A stretch of DNA of 64,000 bases, taken from the NCBI GenBank assembly GCA_025201375.1, contig JAIWZP010000084.1, forward strand, positions 29,578 to 93,577, written 5' to 3'. A program made the translations under genes and the position numbers. This stretch comes from Gongronella butleri. Lineage: Eukaryota; Mucoromycota; Mucoromycetes; Mucorales; Cunninghamellaceae. Below are positions 10,307-21,711 of the stretch, in pieces. Below the pieces are notes generated by a model. It saw only the letters and a program-made list of their open reading frames with translations. It ran no database searches and was not told where the DNA came from. The stretch's first letter is position 1. Each line of letters starts with the position of its first letter.

Positions 10307-12323
10307 CTACTCGCCGAGCGAGCGCCAAAAGAGTTTTTGAACATTTTTGACCTTTTTGACCGTTTCAACGGCCGTTTGCGAGGGTGTTGCGATGGTGAGT
10401 GGTGCAGGCGGCTCGCCTACGAGGACCTTCATACACGCGGCGGCGGATTCGGCCGTTGCCGTCAAGTCGTACCCGCCTTCCAATGCCATCACGAGGCGTC
10501 CCCCGGCCAAACCCATGAGCATGTGCGTCATTTGGCTATAGCCCGCAGGCGTCACATGGCACATGCCAATATAATCGCCCGACGCAGCGTCAAACCCGGC
10601 AGAAACTGGCAAAAAAAATGGCAAAAATAAGCGGCACGACGCGCTTTTTTTTTTTTTACGTACCGATGACAAGGTCCGGGTTGAATTCATGGCCAACAGG
10701 CATGACGATTTGATGAAACGCATGCATATAGTCCGCGTCGGTCATGCCGGCGGAGGGCCATGGCACATTGACCATTCTGTTTTTGCATCAAAATCGGCGT
10801 TTTGGGTCGTTTTAGTGTGAAAATTTCGCTTTTTGTCGGTTTTATTGCTGCCACTTACTTTCCAGCGGCCTTGCTCGAGCCAAACTTGACATAGTCGCCA
10901 TTTTCATCCGCAGGGTAAAATGTGGCATCTTCGTAGCGATGTAATGAGACATAGAGGACGTGTTCATCGTTCTTAAACACCTCGTACGTGCCATTGCCAA
11001 AGTGGACATCCCAATCGACGATCATGACGCGCTTGACCCCGAGCTTGTGACGACAATACTTTGTGGCGATGGCGACATTGTTGAGGAAGCAAAAGCCCAT
11101 GAATTCGTCGGGCTCGGCGTGATGGCCTGGGGGGCGCACAATGGCAAACCCGTTCTTCACCTCGTCATGCACCACGGCGCGACACACCTCAATGACGCCG
11201 CCGGCCGCATACAGGCTGGATTCGTACGTGTGCCCATTCACATACAGCGAGTCGCCATTGCGTTCTAGATGTAGCAGCTCTTTGCGTGTCATATCTATGG
11301 GGAAAAAATTGCACTGAGTGTTTTTTTTTCTTCTTTTTTATTTCTCTTTTTTTGTGTGGTCTCAATTGGCCTCGAAAATCCCTGTCCCAGTTGTTCCTCT
11401 CCCCCCGCTTTTTTTTTTTTGGCGATTTTGTTGTCATTTCGTTCCCATTCGCTCCAATTCTTACGCTGTGTTGCCTGGAGTTGACGGAGATGATCTTTGG
11501 TATGGACAGTGGTGATGTCGCTGCTGGTGGGCTTGACAATGGGTATCCGCTGGCAGGATGCAAGGAGGCCTTCTTCTTGCATTTGGCGATAAATGTAAAA
11601 GATGCGTCTTGGGTCTTCTGGATGAAGATCGTAAGGGTGGAGATTGGCGTGAAAGGACATGAAGATATCGTAGACGTAGCCGGTCTTTAGATTGCGGCGC
11701 GATTTGATGTGGCGCATGGTGGGAATGATGGGCGGGTGGACGCGACGGCGTGTTGCTGACGGCGACCTTTTTCGCTTCAAGCCGTGAGGTAAGTCGCTTG
11801 TCGAGCTGTCCGTGTCGCTGCTTCCAACCGGATCAACGTACGTGTCCACATAATGCGGCATCTTGGCGCGTGTCTTGCGTTTTGGCTTCATCATAGGTGA
11901 ATTGGATATGGACGACATGGATGACGATGCTTCCGCCTCGCCCTGCGCCGCCAATGGTGTCAATTCCGCGTCTTTTAAATCATCATCATCATCATCGTCT
12001 TCGTCGTCGTCGTCGTCGTCTCTGGCGCTGCCGGCCAGGGCAATCACCGTGGTATGCGTGCTTGGCTCAATGCTGACTTGCTGCACCTGTGGCGTCGACG
12101 TCATGCTGTCGTCGACGTCAATTTCGTCTTCGCTAGGCGCGTCGTCGGAAAAGAAATTTTTTGCAAGGACGTGAGGCCGGTCATCCGCGACAGGTGTGTC
12201 TATTTCGACACTTGGCGTCGTGTCTGTCGGAATACCGTTGGAATGCGGCAGCACAACATGCAAATCGCTGCGCGCATCCTTAAACTCGTCGTCCAAGTCG
12301 GTCATATCCGTCGTGTCCGTCAT
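10307..12323 (-). CDS. HDA1: Class II histone deacetylase (Hda1/Clr3-like)
   Basis: Zinc-dependent lysine deacetylase acting on chromatin. Exons 12323-11465, 11294-10859, 10776-10664 and 10605-10307; 568 aa. Residues about 1-215 are acidic and disordered, with a DDDDDDEDDDDDDD tract and basic clusters (KPKRKTRAK, KRKRSPSATRRR) that may be nuclear signals. The catalytic domain follows: MRHIKSRR, then PPGHHAEPDEFMGFCFLNN (the two catalytic His), VDWDVHFGNGT (zinc ligands Asp and His), LYVSLHRYEDATFYP, SAGFDAASGD (third zinc ligand) and LEGGYDL. Order and wording match Hda1-type enzymes. The residue after the zinc-ligand His is Phe instead of the usual second His. The C-terminal Arb2 extension of yeast Hda1 is absent. 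The gene is divergent from the Nma111 gene, with 275 bp between the start codons. Confidence 0.93.
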
Positions 12324-12343
12324 TGGCAAAGAAAAAGAAAAAG

Positions 12344-12389
<46 letters not shown>
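12344..12389 (-). repeat. T46 tract in the deacetylase 5' leader
   Basis: An uninterrupted run of 46 A on the plus strand, read as T46 upstream of the deacetylase ATG, ending about 20 nt from it. A CTTTTT-type pyrimidine stretch continues up to the start. It lies in the short divergent promoter shared with the Nma111 gene. Confidence 0.85.
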
Positions 12390-12391
<2 letters not shown>

Positions 12392-12598
12392 TGGGCAAAT
12401 TGCACCAAAATAAAAGGGAAAGAAAAAAACACAAAAGGAGAAAGGGAATAGCATTGAAGCCCAGCGCACCTTTTAAACCAACCTGCGATTTCAATCTCCG
12501 ATGCAAAAATGTTTAGCTTGATTTTTTTTTTTTTTTTTTTTGCTTTTTTCTTCTCTCACTGTTTCTCTCCCCTTTTTTTTTTTTTTTTCTTGGACGCC

Positions 12599-15500
12599 AT
12601 GGCCAACTTGACCCCTGATCTCCCTGAATCCAACACGCCTGTCGACCACAACTACGAGGGTGGTGACTCGCCTGCGTCGACGCCACTCAACCACGGCAAC
12701 AAGCGAAGAAAGGTTCACGAGGACGCCGTCGAGCCCACTTTGGTGACGCCAGTTGCGTTTGCCAACCCGTCAAAGTGGCAAACCACGATTGAAAACGTCG
12801 TCAAAGCGATTGTCTCGATCCGTTTCAGCCAAGTGTCGGCTTTTGACACGGAAGGTATATAGTCGTTGTTACCGGTCGCGTGTTTTGTCGGCTCAATTTC
12901 TTTCATTTTGCCTTTTTTTTTTTCCAGGTCCTGAGACGTCCGAGGCATCTGGCTTCATTGTCGATGCGCAAAATGGCATCATCCTCACCAATCGTCACGT
13001 CGCTTGCGCTGGCCCCTTTGTCGGTGAGGCGATTTGTCACGACCATGAGGAAGTGGACGTGTTTCCCATCTATCGCGATCCCATCCACGACTTTGGCTTT
13101 CTAAAGTAAATGCTCAATTGCTCCAATTGACAATTGGCAATGGCAATTGCCTCCAAAGGAAGCACAGTTGCTCATTTCTACCTCTTTTTTTTTTCTCGCT
13201 TTTCCAGGTTTGATCCCAAGAAAATTAAGTACATGCCTGTGACCCAGGTGGAATTGCGCCCTGAATTGGCTCAGGTCGGCTTGGACATCCGTGTCGTGGG
13301 GTAGGTGTCTCGAATTCTCGTCGCAAAAGCGTCGTTTCTCAAATTTTTTTTTGTTTTATGCTAGTAACGATGCCGGTGAGAAGCTCAGCATTCTTGCAGG
13401 CTCCATCTCACGCTTGGACCGCAACACACCCGATTATGGCGAGCTGACGTACAATGATTTCAACACGTTTTACTTGTAAGTCGCGTTTTTTTTTTTCTGG
13501 GGGGTTTGAGGATGCTGGGTGATTGATTTCCTCTTTTCTTGTCAGGCAAGCGGCATCGAGCACGAGTGGCGGCAGTTCTGGCTCGCCTGTGATCGACATT
13601 GACGGCAATGCGGTGGCGTTGCAAGCGGGCGGCCACACAAAGGCCGCGACCGATTTCTTTTTGCCCTTGGACCGGATTAAACGCGCGCTGCAGCTTGTGC
13701 AGCGTGGTCTTCCCGTGTCGCGCGGCGATATTCAGACCCATTTTGTCTATCGGCCGTACGACGAGGCGCGTCGACTCGGATTGCAGCCGGCCACCGAGGA
13801 CGAATTGCGCAAAATCTTCAAACAGGAGATTGGCTTGCTCGTTGTTGAGACGGTGCTGCCTGGTGGCCCTGCCTACGGCAAGCTCGAGGAAGGCGACATC
13901 TTGCTGACCATGAACAAAAAGTACATCACCACGTTTGTCCCCTTTGAAGACATGCTCGACTCGCACGTCCACCAAAACATCCTCATTGGTGTGGAACGCG
14001 GCGGCCAATACCTCGAATTCAACATCTCGGTCGGCGATTTGCATGCCATGTAAGCAAATGGAATCAAAAGGAAGTAGGGAAAAGGGAAGCGCAACGTATC
14101 TTATTGTTTTTTTTGTTGTTTTTAGTACACCTGATCGCTATGTCGAAATTGGTGGTTCCAAATTGAACAACTTGTCGTACCAATTGGCACGCATGTATTG
14201 TGTGCCGTGCAAAGGTGTCTATGTGTGCGAACCCAGCGGCAGTAAGATCCTGAATCACAAAAAAAAAAAAAAAAAAAAAAAAAAGCGAGATTAAAAATGC
14301 ATTTTCTGACGTCTCTTTTTTTTTTATAGTGTTCCGCCTGGACGGTCCTGATAATGGTTGGATCATCAAGTCGGTGGATGACCGCGCGACGCCGGATTTG
14401 GACACGTTTATCCAAGTGATGCGCGAGATTCCCGATCGTGCACGCGTGCCTGTTGTGTACCATGCAATTGCCGACGCGCACACGATCCTGATGGCTGTGG
14501 TCCAGGTCGAACGCCACTGGTCGCCCTTCCGACTCGCGGTACGCAACGACATTACGGGCTTGTGGGATTTCACTGATTTGGGCGCGCCTCTTCCGCCTCG
14601 CCCCATCGCACCCTCCACCAAGAGATTTGTCGAGCTGGATGACAGCAATGGCCCTTGCAAGGAGCTCATTCGCTGCCTTGTTCGTGCTAATTTCTCTATG
14701 CCTTGCCGTCTCGATGGCTTCCCGCGTCATCGCAAGCAGGGCACAGCCATCATCCTTGACGCCACACGCGGTTTCGTCCTCGTCAGCCGAAACCTCGTCC
14801 CCACCACCATGGGCGACCTCACATTTATCTTTGCAGAGTCCATTGTCATCCCTGGCAAGATCTTGGTATGTGAAAGAAAAAAAAAAAGACGGGCGCCAAT
14901 GGATGCTGAACAATGCTTTTTTTTTTAGTATTTGCACCCCACTCAAAACTTTGCTCTGGCGCAGTACGACCCCGCACTCATTGGCGAAACCAATGTCATG
15001 AGCGCGCCACTGTCGGATGTGCCTTTGCTTCAGGGCAACAAGGTCACACTTATTGCTCACAACCGCAATCAGCGCCCCGTGTGCATCCACACTTCTGTCA
15101 CAGATGTTGCATGCATCACCATTCCTCACAGTGGGGTAAGTCATCCTACAGAGAGAGAGAGAGGGAAAAAAAAGGAATAAAAGAGAAGAAAAAGAAAAAG
15201 AGAAAAAGAAAAAAAAAGAAAAAATAGGACGTGTCGCGCTGAAAAGTCTGGTATTTTTCTTTCTTCACCTCTAGACGCCCCGATTCCGAGCCGTCAATTT
15301 TGAAGCGATGACATTGGACACGCCGCTGGCGGTCAAATGCTCGACAGGTTTGCTTGCGAGCGACGATGGCCGTGTGCAAGGTTTTTGGCTCAATTTCCTT
15401 GGGGAAACCAGCAATTCGGGTCACGACACCGAGTACCACCTGGGCATTGACGTCAGTGTGATCAAGCCTGTGCTTGAAAAATTCCAGCTTGGCCAAGATC

Positions 15501-16198
15501 CCGCCATTCGCATGCTCGGTGCCGAACTTGTGCCTGTTCAGATGGCGCAGGCGGCGTCCATTGGTCTATCGGATGAGTGGATCAAGCGTGTCCAGGATGC
15601 CAGCGCGTCTCGCCACCAGTTGTTCATGGTGATCCGCACGGACGCCGGATCGCCGACGGCCGACGTGTTGCAGGAACTGGATATGATTCTGACCATCAAT
15701 GGTCAACTCGTGACGCGCCTCAACCAAGCAGACGCGCAGTACACGCACGACGTGCTGGAAATGACGATTCTGCGCCAAAAGCGTGAATTGACGGTCCAAG
15801 TCGCGACATCGCGCGTAACGGGCGAGGGCACGAACCGTGTGGTATCGTGGGCGGGCGCCGTGTTCCACGAGCCGCACCAAGCGGTTCTCCAGCAGAGCAA
15901 AACACTGCCCTCGCGTATCTACATCTCGTCGCGCGCAAAGGGCTCACCCGCCTTTATGTACGGCCTTGTCCCCACCATGTGGGTCACCCACATCAATTCC
16001 ACAAAGGTCGAGACCCTCGACGACCTCATTATTGCCGTCAAAGACATCCCAGACAACACCTACGTCCGTGTCCGCGTCGTCACATTCGACAATGTGCCTC
16101 TCATGCTCTCGGTCAAGATGGTCAATCATTATTTCCCTCTGTCCATCATGCAGCGCGACCCCGAGGCTGAATGTGGCTGGTCCGAGCACACATTCTAA
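12599..16198 (+). CDS. NMA111: Nma111/Ynm3-like HtrA serine protease
   Basis: Nuclear HtrA/Omi-family serine endopeptidase; the yeast relative is linked to apoptosis and stress. Exons 12599-12854, 12928-13105, 13208-13300, 13365-13475, 13546-14049, 14126-14241, 14330-14865, 14929-15135, 15275-16198; 974 aa (yeast 997). A basic KRRKV near residue 40 fits a nuclear localisation signal. Catalytic triad: His109 in TNRHVA, Asp140 in IHDFGFLK, Ser224 in [11 protein letters not shown]-like segments follow. The second half repeats a degenerate protease-plus-PDZ unit, the double architecture characteristic of Nma111. The start ATG follows a long T tract and fits the N-terminus. Divergent from the deacetylase, upstream of the peroxidase on the same strand. 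Confidence 0.96.
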
Positions 16199-16715
16199 AC
16201 TCTTTTTTTTTTAACATTTGCATCATTTTGTATCCCTCTCGTCAGTCCCTTTTTTTTTCCTGTTCCTTCCTTTGATGGATTTCTTTGTTTTCCATGTCCG
16301 TAAAACTTCGCATAGATGTCAATTTTTCTTTTTGTTTTATCCTTTAGTAGATTTTCGCGCACATGCACACTGGCCCTCCCCCTCCCATCCACCATCCCTT
16401 CTACTCCACCATTTTCCTCCCTACATGCACATATGATCATGCCCTCTTTTTCTGTCCTTTTTGCTTTCTACCGCATCGCTTTTAATATAAAAAAAAAAAA
16501 AGCACGCATTGTGTCACTTTCTTTGACTCTTCGTGCTGACGCCCTCGCGCCGGAACCTCACGGACTTGCCATTCTTGGACCCAAGCCCACGCGCCCTTTT
16601 TTTGGGTGTGCTAGGGTTGCACGACGACCATGCCGAACTCGGTTCGCCTTTCTTTTCCCACTTCTCGTCTCTTTTTTTTTATCTTCTTCTTCTTCTTCTT
16701 TTTCACAACAACGTT

Positions 16716-17546
16716 ATGGCTTCTCTTTCCCAGGCCTTGAAGACGGACACCAAGGACGCGTCGACGACAGTGCAAACACCTATCAAGACTAAGAAAAAGA
16801 GCTGCCTTGGGCACACCGTGGCCAAGGTCCTTGTCGTGCTGGTGACACTAGCGTTCGCGGTGGGCGCTGTCTTTTTGGAGGTCAAGGGCCGTCGTTTGAC
16901 CATGACGCCCGAGCAATGGACCGTATATCTCAAGGACCATCCTTATGAGCGACGCGACTCGGACGCGCGTGGCCCCTGTCCGATGCTTAATCTGCTAGCC
17001 AACCACGGTAAAAAAAAAAAAAAAAAAAAAAAAAAAGGGAACGATGCATTCATGGAAAACAAAGGTGATGGGCTCATCACTCTCTAAAAAAAATAGGCTT
17101 GATTTCGCGCGATGGGCGCAATATCTCAAAACAAGAATTGCTTGACGCTTTGTTGACGGTTGGCGCTCCCCCCACGATCACCTGGGTTTTTCTCACCACA
17201 CTGGCGTACCCAGTGTACAAGGACATTAGCCCCTCTGACCCCTTTTATGCAAACTTTTTGCCCAATGACTCGTTGGACCTCGACCGCCTCAATATTCACA
17301 ATTTGATTGAGCATGACGTCTCGCTCACGCGCTACGATGTCGACATCCCGCCTCACACGGACCTCTCGCAGCCCCAAGCCGACCTTGTGCAACGTATCCA
17401 TGCGTGGGCCGTCCAGCAAGCCAACGTCAACAGCAACGACCAAATCGTCCTCAACATGGAGGCTGAACACGATCTGCGCAAGATCCGCTGGTACGAGTCG
17501 GCCGCTACCAACCCAAAGATGCACTTGAGCTTGATGTATCAGGTAA

Positions 17547-17579
<33 letters not shown>

Positions 17580-17926
17580 CGAGCTTGGCCGAGCACATGA
17601 AAAATAGCAAAAGAGGCGCATTTTTCAAACACACACCCCCATGCGTGGGATTTTTTTTCTAGTTTTCGTCGAGCACCGAGTGTGCGCTGCTCTTGGATAT
17701 CATTGGTCGTGATGGCGTTCTTCGTGCAGATCAAATCGAGTCGTTGTTGCTGCAAGAAAAGTTCCCAAGCGACTGGTATCCGCGTGACAAGCCGTACCCC
17801 GCATGGCAGGCAATGATACGCCCGCTCCAGTGCTGGCACGGCATCCGCCAGAGCCAGGCGAATCTGCAGTCCCTCCAAGCGCTCAAGCCCAAAGACGAAC
17901 CCGTCGCCGACGCTGCCGAACAGTGA
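16716..17926 (+). CDS. Membrane-anchored heme-thiolate peroxidase (chloroperoxidase/UPO family)
   Basis: Peroxidase family 2 protein, able in known members to halogenate or oxygenate organic substrates with peroxide. Exons 16716-17007, 17097-17542, 17663-17926; 333 aa. The heme-thiolate cysteine is Cys88 in RGPCPMLN, followed by LANHGLISRDGR, the usual family context. Glu169-His170-Asp171-Val-Ser173 matches the EHDxS metal-site motif of the short chloroperoxidase-type subgroup rather than EGDxS of long peroxygenases. Unlike secreted relatives, the N-terminus is a Lys-rich cytosolic tail (KTKKKSCLG) followed by one hydrophobic helix at about residues 35-55, so a type II membrane anchor is likely. 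Function on a specific substrate cannot be inferred. Confidence 0.88.
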
Positions 17927-18799
17927 TTTTGTTCACCGCTCTTTTATCAATGATATCATTTTTTAGTTTCGCCCTTTGTAGTCGTCGTCTCTCTTTCCTT
18001 TGCTGAGTCGAATAAAAAAAAAGACAACACACGGTGCTCCATCGGCATGTGTACGAAAAAAAGGGGGTGCTGATCGGATTTTTTGACGACCGCGCCGCCA
18101 TTTGAAATTTGCTACGCGTTTCTCCTCGGCCATGTGACAACAGCCAAAGAGCGTCTCCATGCCCGCGCACCAAAGGAGCCATGACCCACGAGGCGAAAAA
18201 CGAGTTAGGTATCATACAGTATCAAGACGAAGGGACATACAGAAAACAGTATATTTCGCATTTTACCGGTATCATACGCAAATCCAATTTTTGCTAGATG
18301 CAGGCAGCCTTTATTTCTATGATACAGTATGATAGGTTAGTTCGTACTGCTGTATGACCAGTGTGATATGATATTGTATCAACATACGGTATAATGCAGT
18401 AGTATCATACACACATACTGTACAACAGCTTTCCTGCATTAGATTTCGTAGATATCATATCTTTTAAAAAAGGATGGAGTAAGCAAGAAGCGCCCGAGAA
18501 AATGCACAAAAGCAAAAAAAAAAAACATGAGTAAATGATTTGTGATTTCACACTATCTTCATTGTATCATACATTTCACACAGTACCTACTATATGATAC
18601 TGTGCAACAAAAGATTTTTATCCATGCATTTTATTTAAGCACTACGGACAGAATGAACCTGACGTGTGGGCCGTGGGGTACGTACGGTAGCATAATTTTT
18701 TCAATGCCTGCAGTAGTGCAAATTTGCATTTTAAAAACGACAATCAACGCGTAATTTTCAAATTTTGACAGTTTGACGAGTTGCGGCGCCTCTCCAGAA

Positions 18800-19450
18800 T
18801 TTTTTAAAGCCTACCTATCATACCTGCCGGCCGATGAAAAATGCGTCATGGCACGACGAACTACGTACTGTACTACAGCCCAATGCTCGCTCGCCGCGAT
18901 GTACATACCGTACAACAGTATCCGCCCGATTTTTTTTGGCTCCACAAATTCCAAAAACATCAAATTTGGTCAGTTTTGCGTTTATCTTGCCATCGACGAG
19001 GTGGATCACGCTCAAAAATAGTCGCATCGCATTCCGCGCAAAATTTGCAACAAAAAAGCTTAAACTCCTAAAGCGCTACGACCAATTTTAAAATTCAGGG
19101 GTCACTCAGGGGTCACACATTTCAATCTCAGAAAATGCCAGATTTGTGGAATTTCGAACTCCGAGTGATCAATGCATCTCAAACAGGTAACTCCAACAAT
19201 TTGCAATTGGCACACAAAGTGGAAGGTCGTCCTAACTTAAGAAAAAAAGTCCAAAGAGTGACGCATGAACGGCGATCGACTGAAAAAAGTGCCTACTTTG
19301 TCAATATTATTTTTTCGCCAATTCATGTTTGACTCCTTCGCAAAATAGCAATTTATTTTCGTGCTCTGCTGGTGGTGGACTGCAGCCTGCAGAAATGACC
19401 AATGATGCAAAGTGTTCAAATCCAAGCTACATTTCTACAGTAAAATCGCT
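18800..19450 (+). repeat. Interspersed repeat B, partial copy (B-18)
   Basis: About 650 bp homologous to 29820-30450 and 55262-55890 in the same orientation. Shared blocks include attcaggggtcac, ctccgagtgatcaatgcatc, cgcatgaacggc followed by atcgactgag/a, and a final segment with gaaatgaccaatgatgcaaa. The longer copies continue for another 1.5 kb or more; this one stops and is followed by transposase remains. Confidence 0.85.
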
Positions 19451-19562
19451 CAGCAGCCGGGCGGAGTACTTTGATTATTGGGCAGAATGCTGCCTCCACA
19501 ATCATGAAAAGGCAACTGTATGTTTGTAATAACGAATTGATGCATCTTGGTGTTTTTTATGA

Positions 19563-20300
19563 TTGAATGCGTTTTTTATCGATGAGGCCGCATTCAATCA
19601 GCATGCACCGCGCCAAAGGATGGAGCGAAGTCGGGAAGCCATGCCAGATCAAAGTGGACACCAAGGGGCCCACCAATGTCTCGATCTTGGGTGCAATTGC
19701 AAGCATTGGCCTCATCACAATAATCTCTCGTCGCGAGGTTACTCCGATGAAAAAGGACGCCAACAACAACAAACGCGTCACCGGCACCACGCAAACAGAC
19801 CAAGGGAACGAATACAGTACCGGTAGCCCAGGATTTTTTGCAGTTCATCGAGGTTTCGAGGAGCAAGTTTTGTTGGCGACACTCGTCGACGCCGTTTGAA
19901 CAGAATACAGTACAAGTATTTGGTCGTTGATGATGATACTGTAATGCGTCCACCATCCACAAGTCGACCTTGGTTAAATCATGGGTACAGGAACGCGGCT
20001 ATGAGCTTTTGTTTTTACCACGCACCTTATTCGCCATTCCTCAATCCAATTGAAAAATTTTGGTCGAAGCTTAAAGCAGTTGTCAACAGAGATCCTGCTT
20101 CTGTTGTGAGAAAAAACAACAAACTCAGTGACCGCATCAAGGATGCTGCCGAGCACAACATCTCCATCATGGAAGATTGCCAATCATGGACGCTCTGGTA
20201 TGATAGTCAAGGACAAGTATACCGGCAGACCCGTGCTCCAGAAGGATGGCGTCACACCCATTCATGTGACGGACAGCGAACTCAATCAAACAAGCAATAA
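19563..20300 (+). pseudogene. Decayed Tc1/mariner-IS630-type DDE transposase
   Basis: Coding remnants lie in at least three alternating frames. FIDEAAFNQH at 19578 on is the first catalytic-Asp region. A frame change leads to GWSEVGKP and GAIASIGLITII. After another shift comes LVVDDDTV (second-Asp region) and then YSPFLNPIEKFWSKLKAVVN with the third acidic residue (Glu in NPIEKFW). This order is that of IS630/Tc1 DDE_3-type transposases. Frameshifts, and interruption by TACAGTA-rich sequence near 19810-19920, show it is inactive. The N-terminal DNA-binding part is not evident, and I found no convincing terminal inverted repeats. Confidence 0.8.
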
Positions 20301-20650
20301 CCAATAATCGTACTTTTTTGTCGCTTTCAAACATTCAAAGCTACCGGTATGCTTGGCGCACTCAACCTGACGACGTTGCGTCCTGAGCTGATCAAGCAAT
20401 GGCTTTTGGGACAAGAAGAGGGGTTTCTTGCGGCTTTTGTGGAAGAATGAGGCTGCAGATTCTGATTTTACTTTTCACGCGATGGATCAGGCATTCTTTG
20501 ACATTTTTGCCGCGATGCTTACAGTATTAGCTGGAGAAGAAGGATTACAGTATAAGCAGATCAAGTTAAAATAAATATATTTACAGTAGCTTCTTTTTTA
20601 CTGTACGCATTGATACTGTATGTTTTTACGCGTTTGTGGTACGCGGCGAT

Positions 20651-20761
20651 GACCCATTCAAATTCATGTTGTTCCTGACCCAATAATTTCACGGCAGTGA
20701 CCCAATTTTACGCGCGTGACCCAGTTTTGGCAGCGACCCAATTGCTGCTAACCTGACCCAA
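20651..20761 (+). repeat. Cluster of six GACCC direct repeats
   Basis: The pentamer gaccc, usually as tgacccaa, begins at 20651, 20677, 20699, 20718, 20735 and 20755, a spacing of 17 to 26 bp. Several copies extend to gtgacccaatttt or a close variant. No gene lies nearby; role unknown. Confidence 0.7.
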
Positions 20762-20777
20762 CCTGCCTGAGACGACT

Positions 20778-21395
20778 GTATGATATGTCTTGAGCTGACT
20801 TGGCCCTTTATTTTTTACGATTTTTGGCCTAAATTTCGACTTGGATCTCGAGTTTGCCAGAAACTTTTGCCTGGCATGTTGCGGTATGAAATGTGTTTTA
20901 CAGTATATGTAATAAAATCAAGGACGAAGAATCGAGTGGCAAGTTCAAAATTTTATTTTGGTTTGATGGGTTTCGAGAAATTGATGATGAATGACTTTGC
21001 CGCATTTTTTTCCGTTTGGTCATAAGATGAGTCCCTCAAAAAATGCTCAAATCGTAAATCGGATCCGCGTATCCAATGCAGAATTTGATTCTCTTTCAGC
21101 ATGCGGAAAATATCAGGACCTGTTTCATTGGTATGATAGGATACCGCGTTAATCGTGTGTTTTGTCTCTAAATCTCTTTGACTGCGCGATGAATTTTTGA
21201 CGACCAACGCAAAGTCATCAATTTCTCGAAATCCATCAAATCAAAATAAAATTTTGAAATTGCCATTCGATTCTACGTCCTTGATTACATATAAAACACC
21301 TCTCATACCGCAACATGCCAGGCAAATATTTCTGGCAAACTCGAGATCCAGGCAAAAAAATGGCCGTCAGCTCAAGACATACAGTACCTACTGTA
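20778..21395. repeat. Imperfect inverted repeat (foldback) of about 620 bp
   Basis: The left arm 20778-21000 and right arm 21205-21395 are reverse complements over most of their length. Matching pairs include tgtcttgagctga with its reverse complement near 21372, ggatctcgagtttgccag near 21340, and gcctggcatgttgcggtat near 21310. The central 200 bp has a minus-strand open frame of unknown origin. No gene; probably an old non-autonomous foldback or MITE-like element. Confidence 0.8.
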
Positions 21396-21711
21396 CCTAC
21401 AGCAAATTCTACCCCCACATTCTGTGCAAAAAAGGGGGGCGAGGAAGCCCTTCAATGCTGGGAAGTGGGGACCAGGAAAAGAGAACAAAACAAGATTAAC
21501 TCTTTTAATTCGATACGATAAATTGACAAAAAGAAAAGAATGATGATTGGGGGTGGCAAAAGATAGATATAAAGGAAAATACATAAGATGATATCATATG
21601 AGGATGGTAAGGAGACGTTTGGATGAAAACAAATAAAAAAGAAGGGAGGCAATACGAGTGCAGCAAGCAGGAAGGGTATACTGTATTGTTGACCGAGCTG
21701 AATTTGTACGC

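Larger units (their letters stand above)
17927..21711. other. Repeat-filled spacer between peroxidase and kinase genes
   Basis: No intact gene. From about 18200 to 18600 the sequence is dense in TACAGTAT, GTATCATAC and ATACTGTA motifs. It then contains repeat B copy 1, a decayed DDE transposase, a cluster of six GACCC(A/C) repeats and an inverted repeat, each listed separately. The 21400-21711 stretch is 3' flank of the kinase. Confidence 0.7.

Noticed and set aside
11960..12040. GTC/CAT-rich stretch as a microsatellite
   Set aside because: It is the Asp-rich coding tract of the deacetylase N-terminus.
14122..15144. 340-codon minus-strand frame
   Set aside because: It is antisense to Nma111 exons and introns; its translation has no recognisable domain while the plus strand is a clear Nma111 protein.
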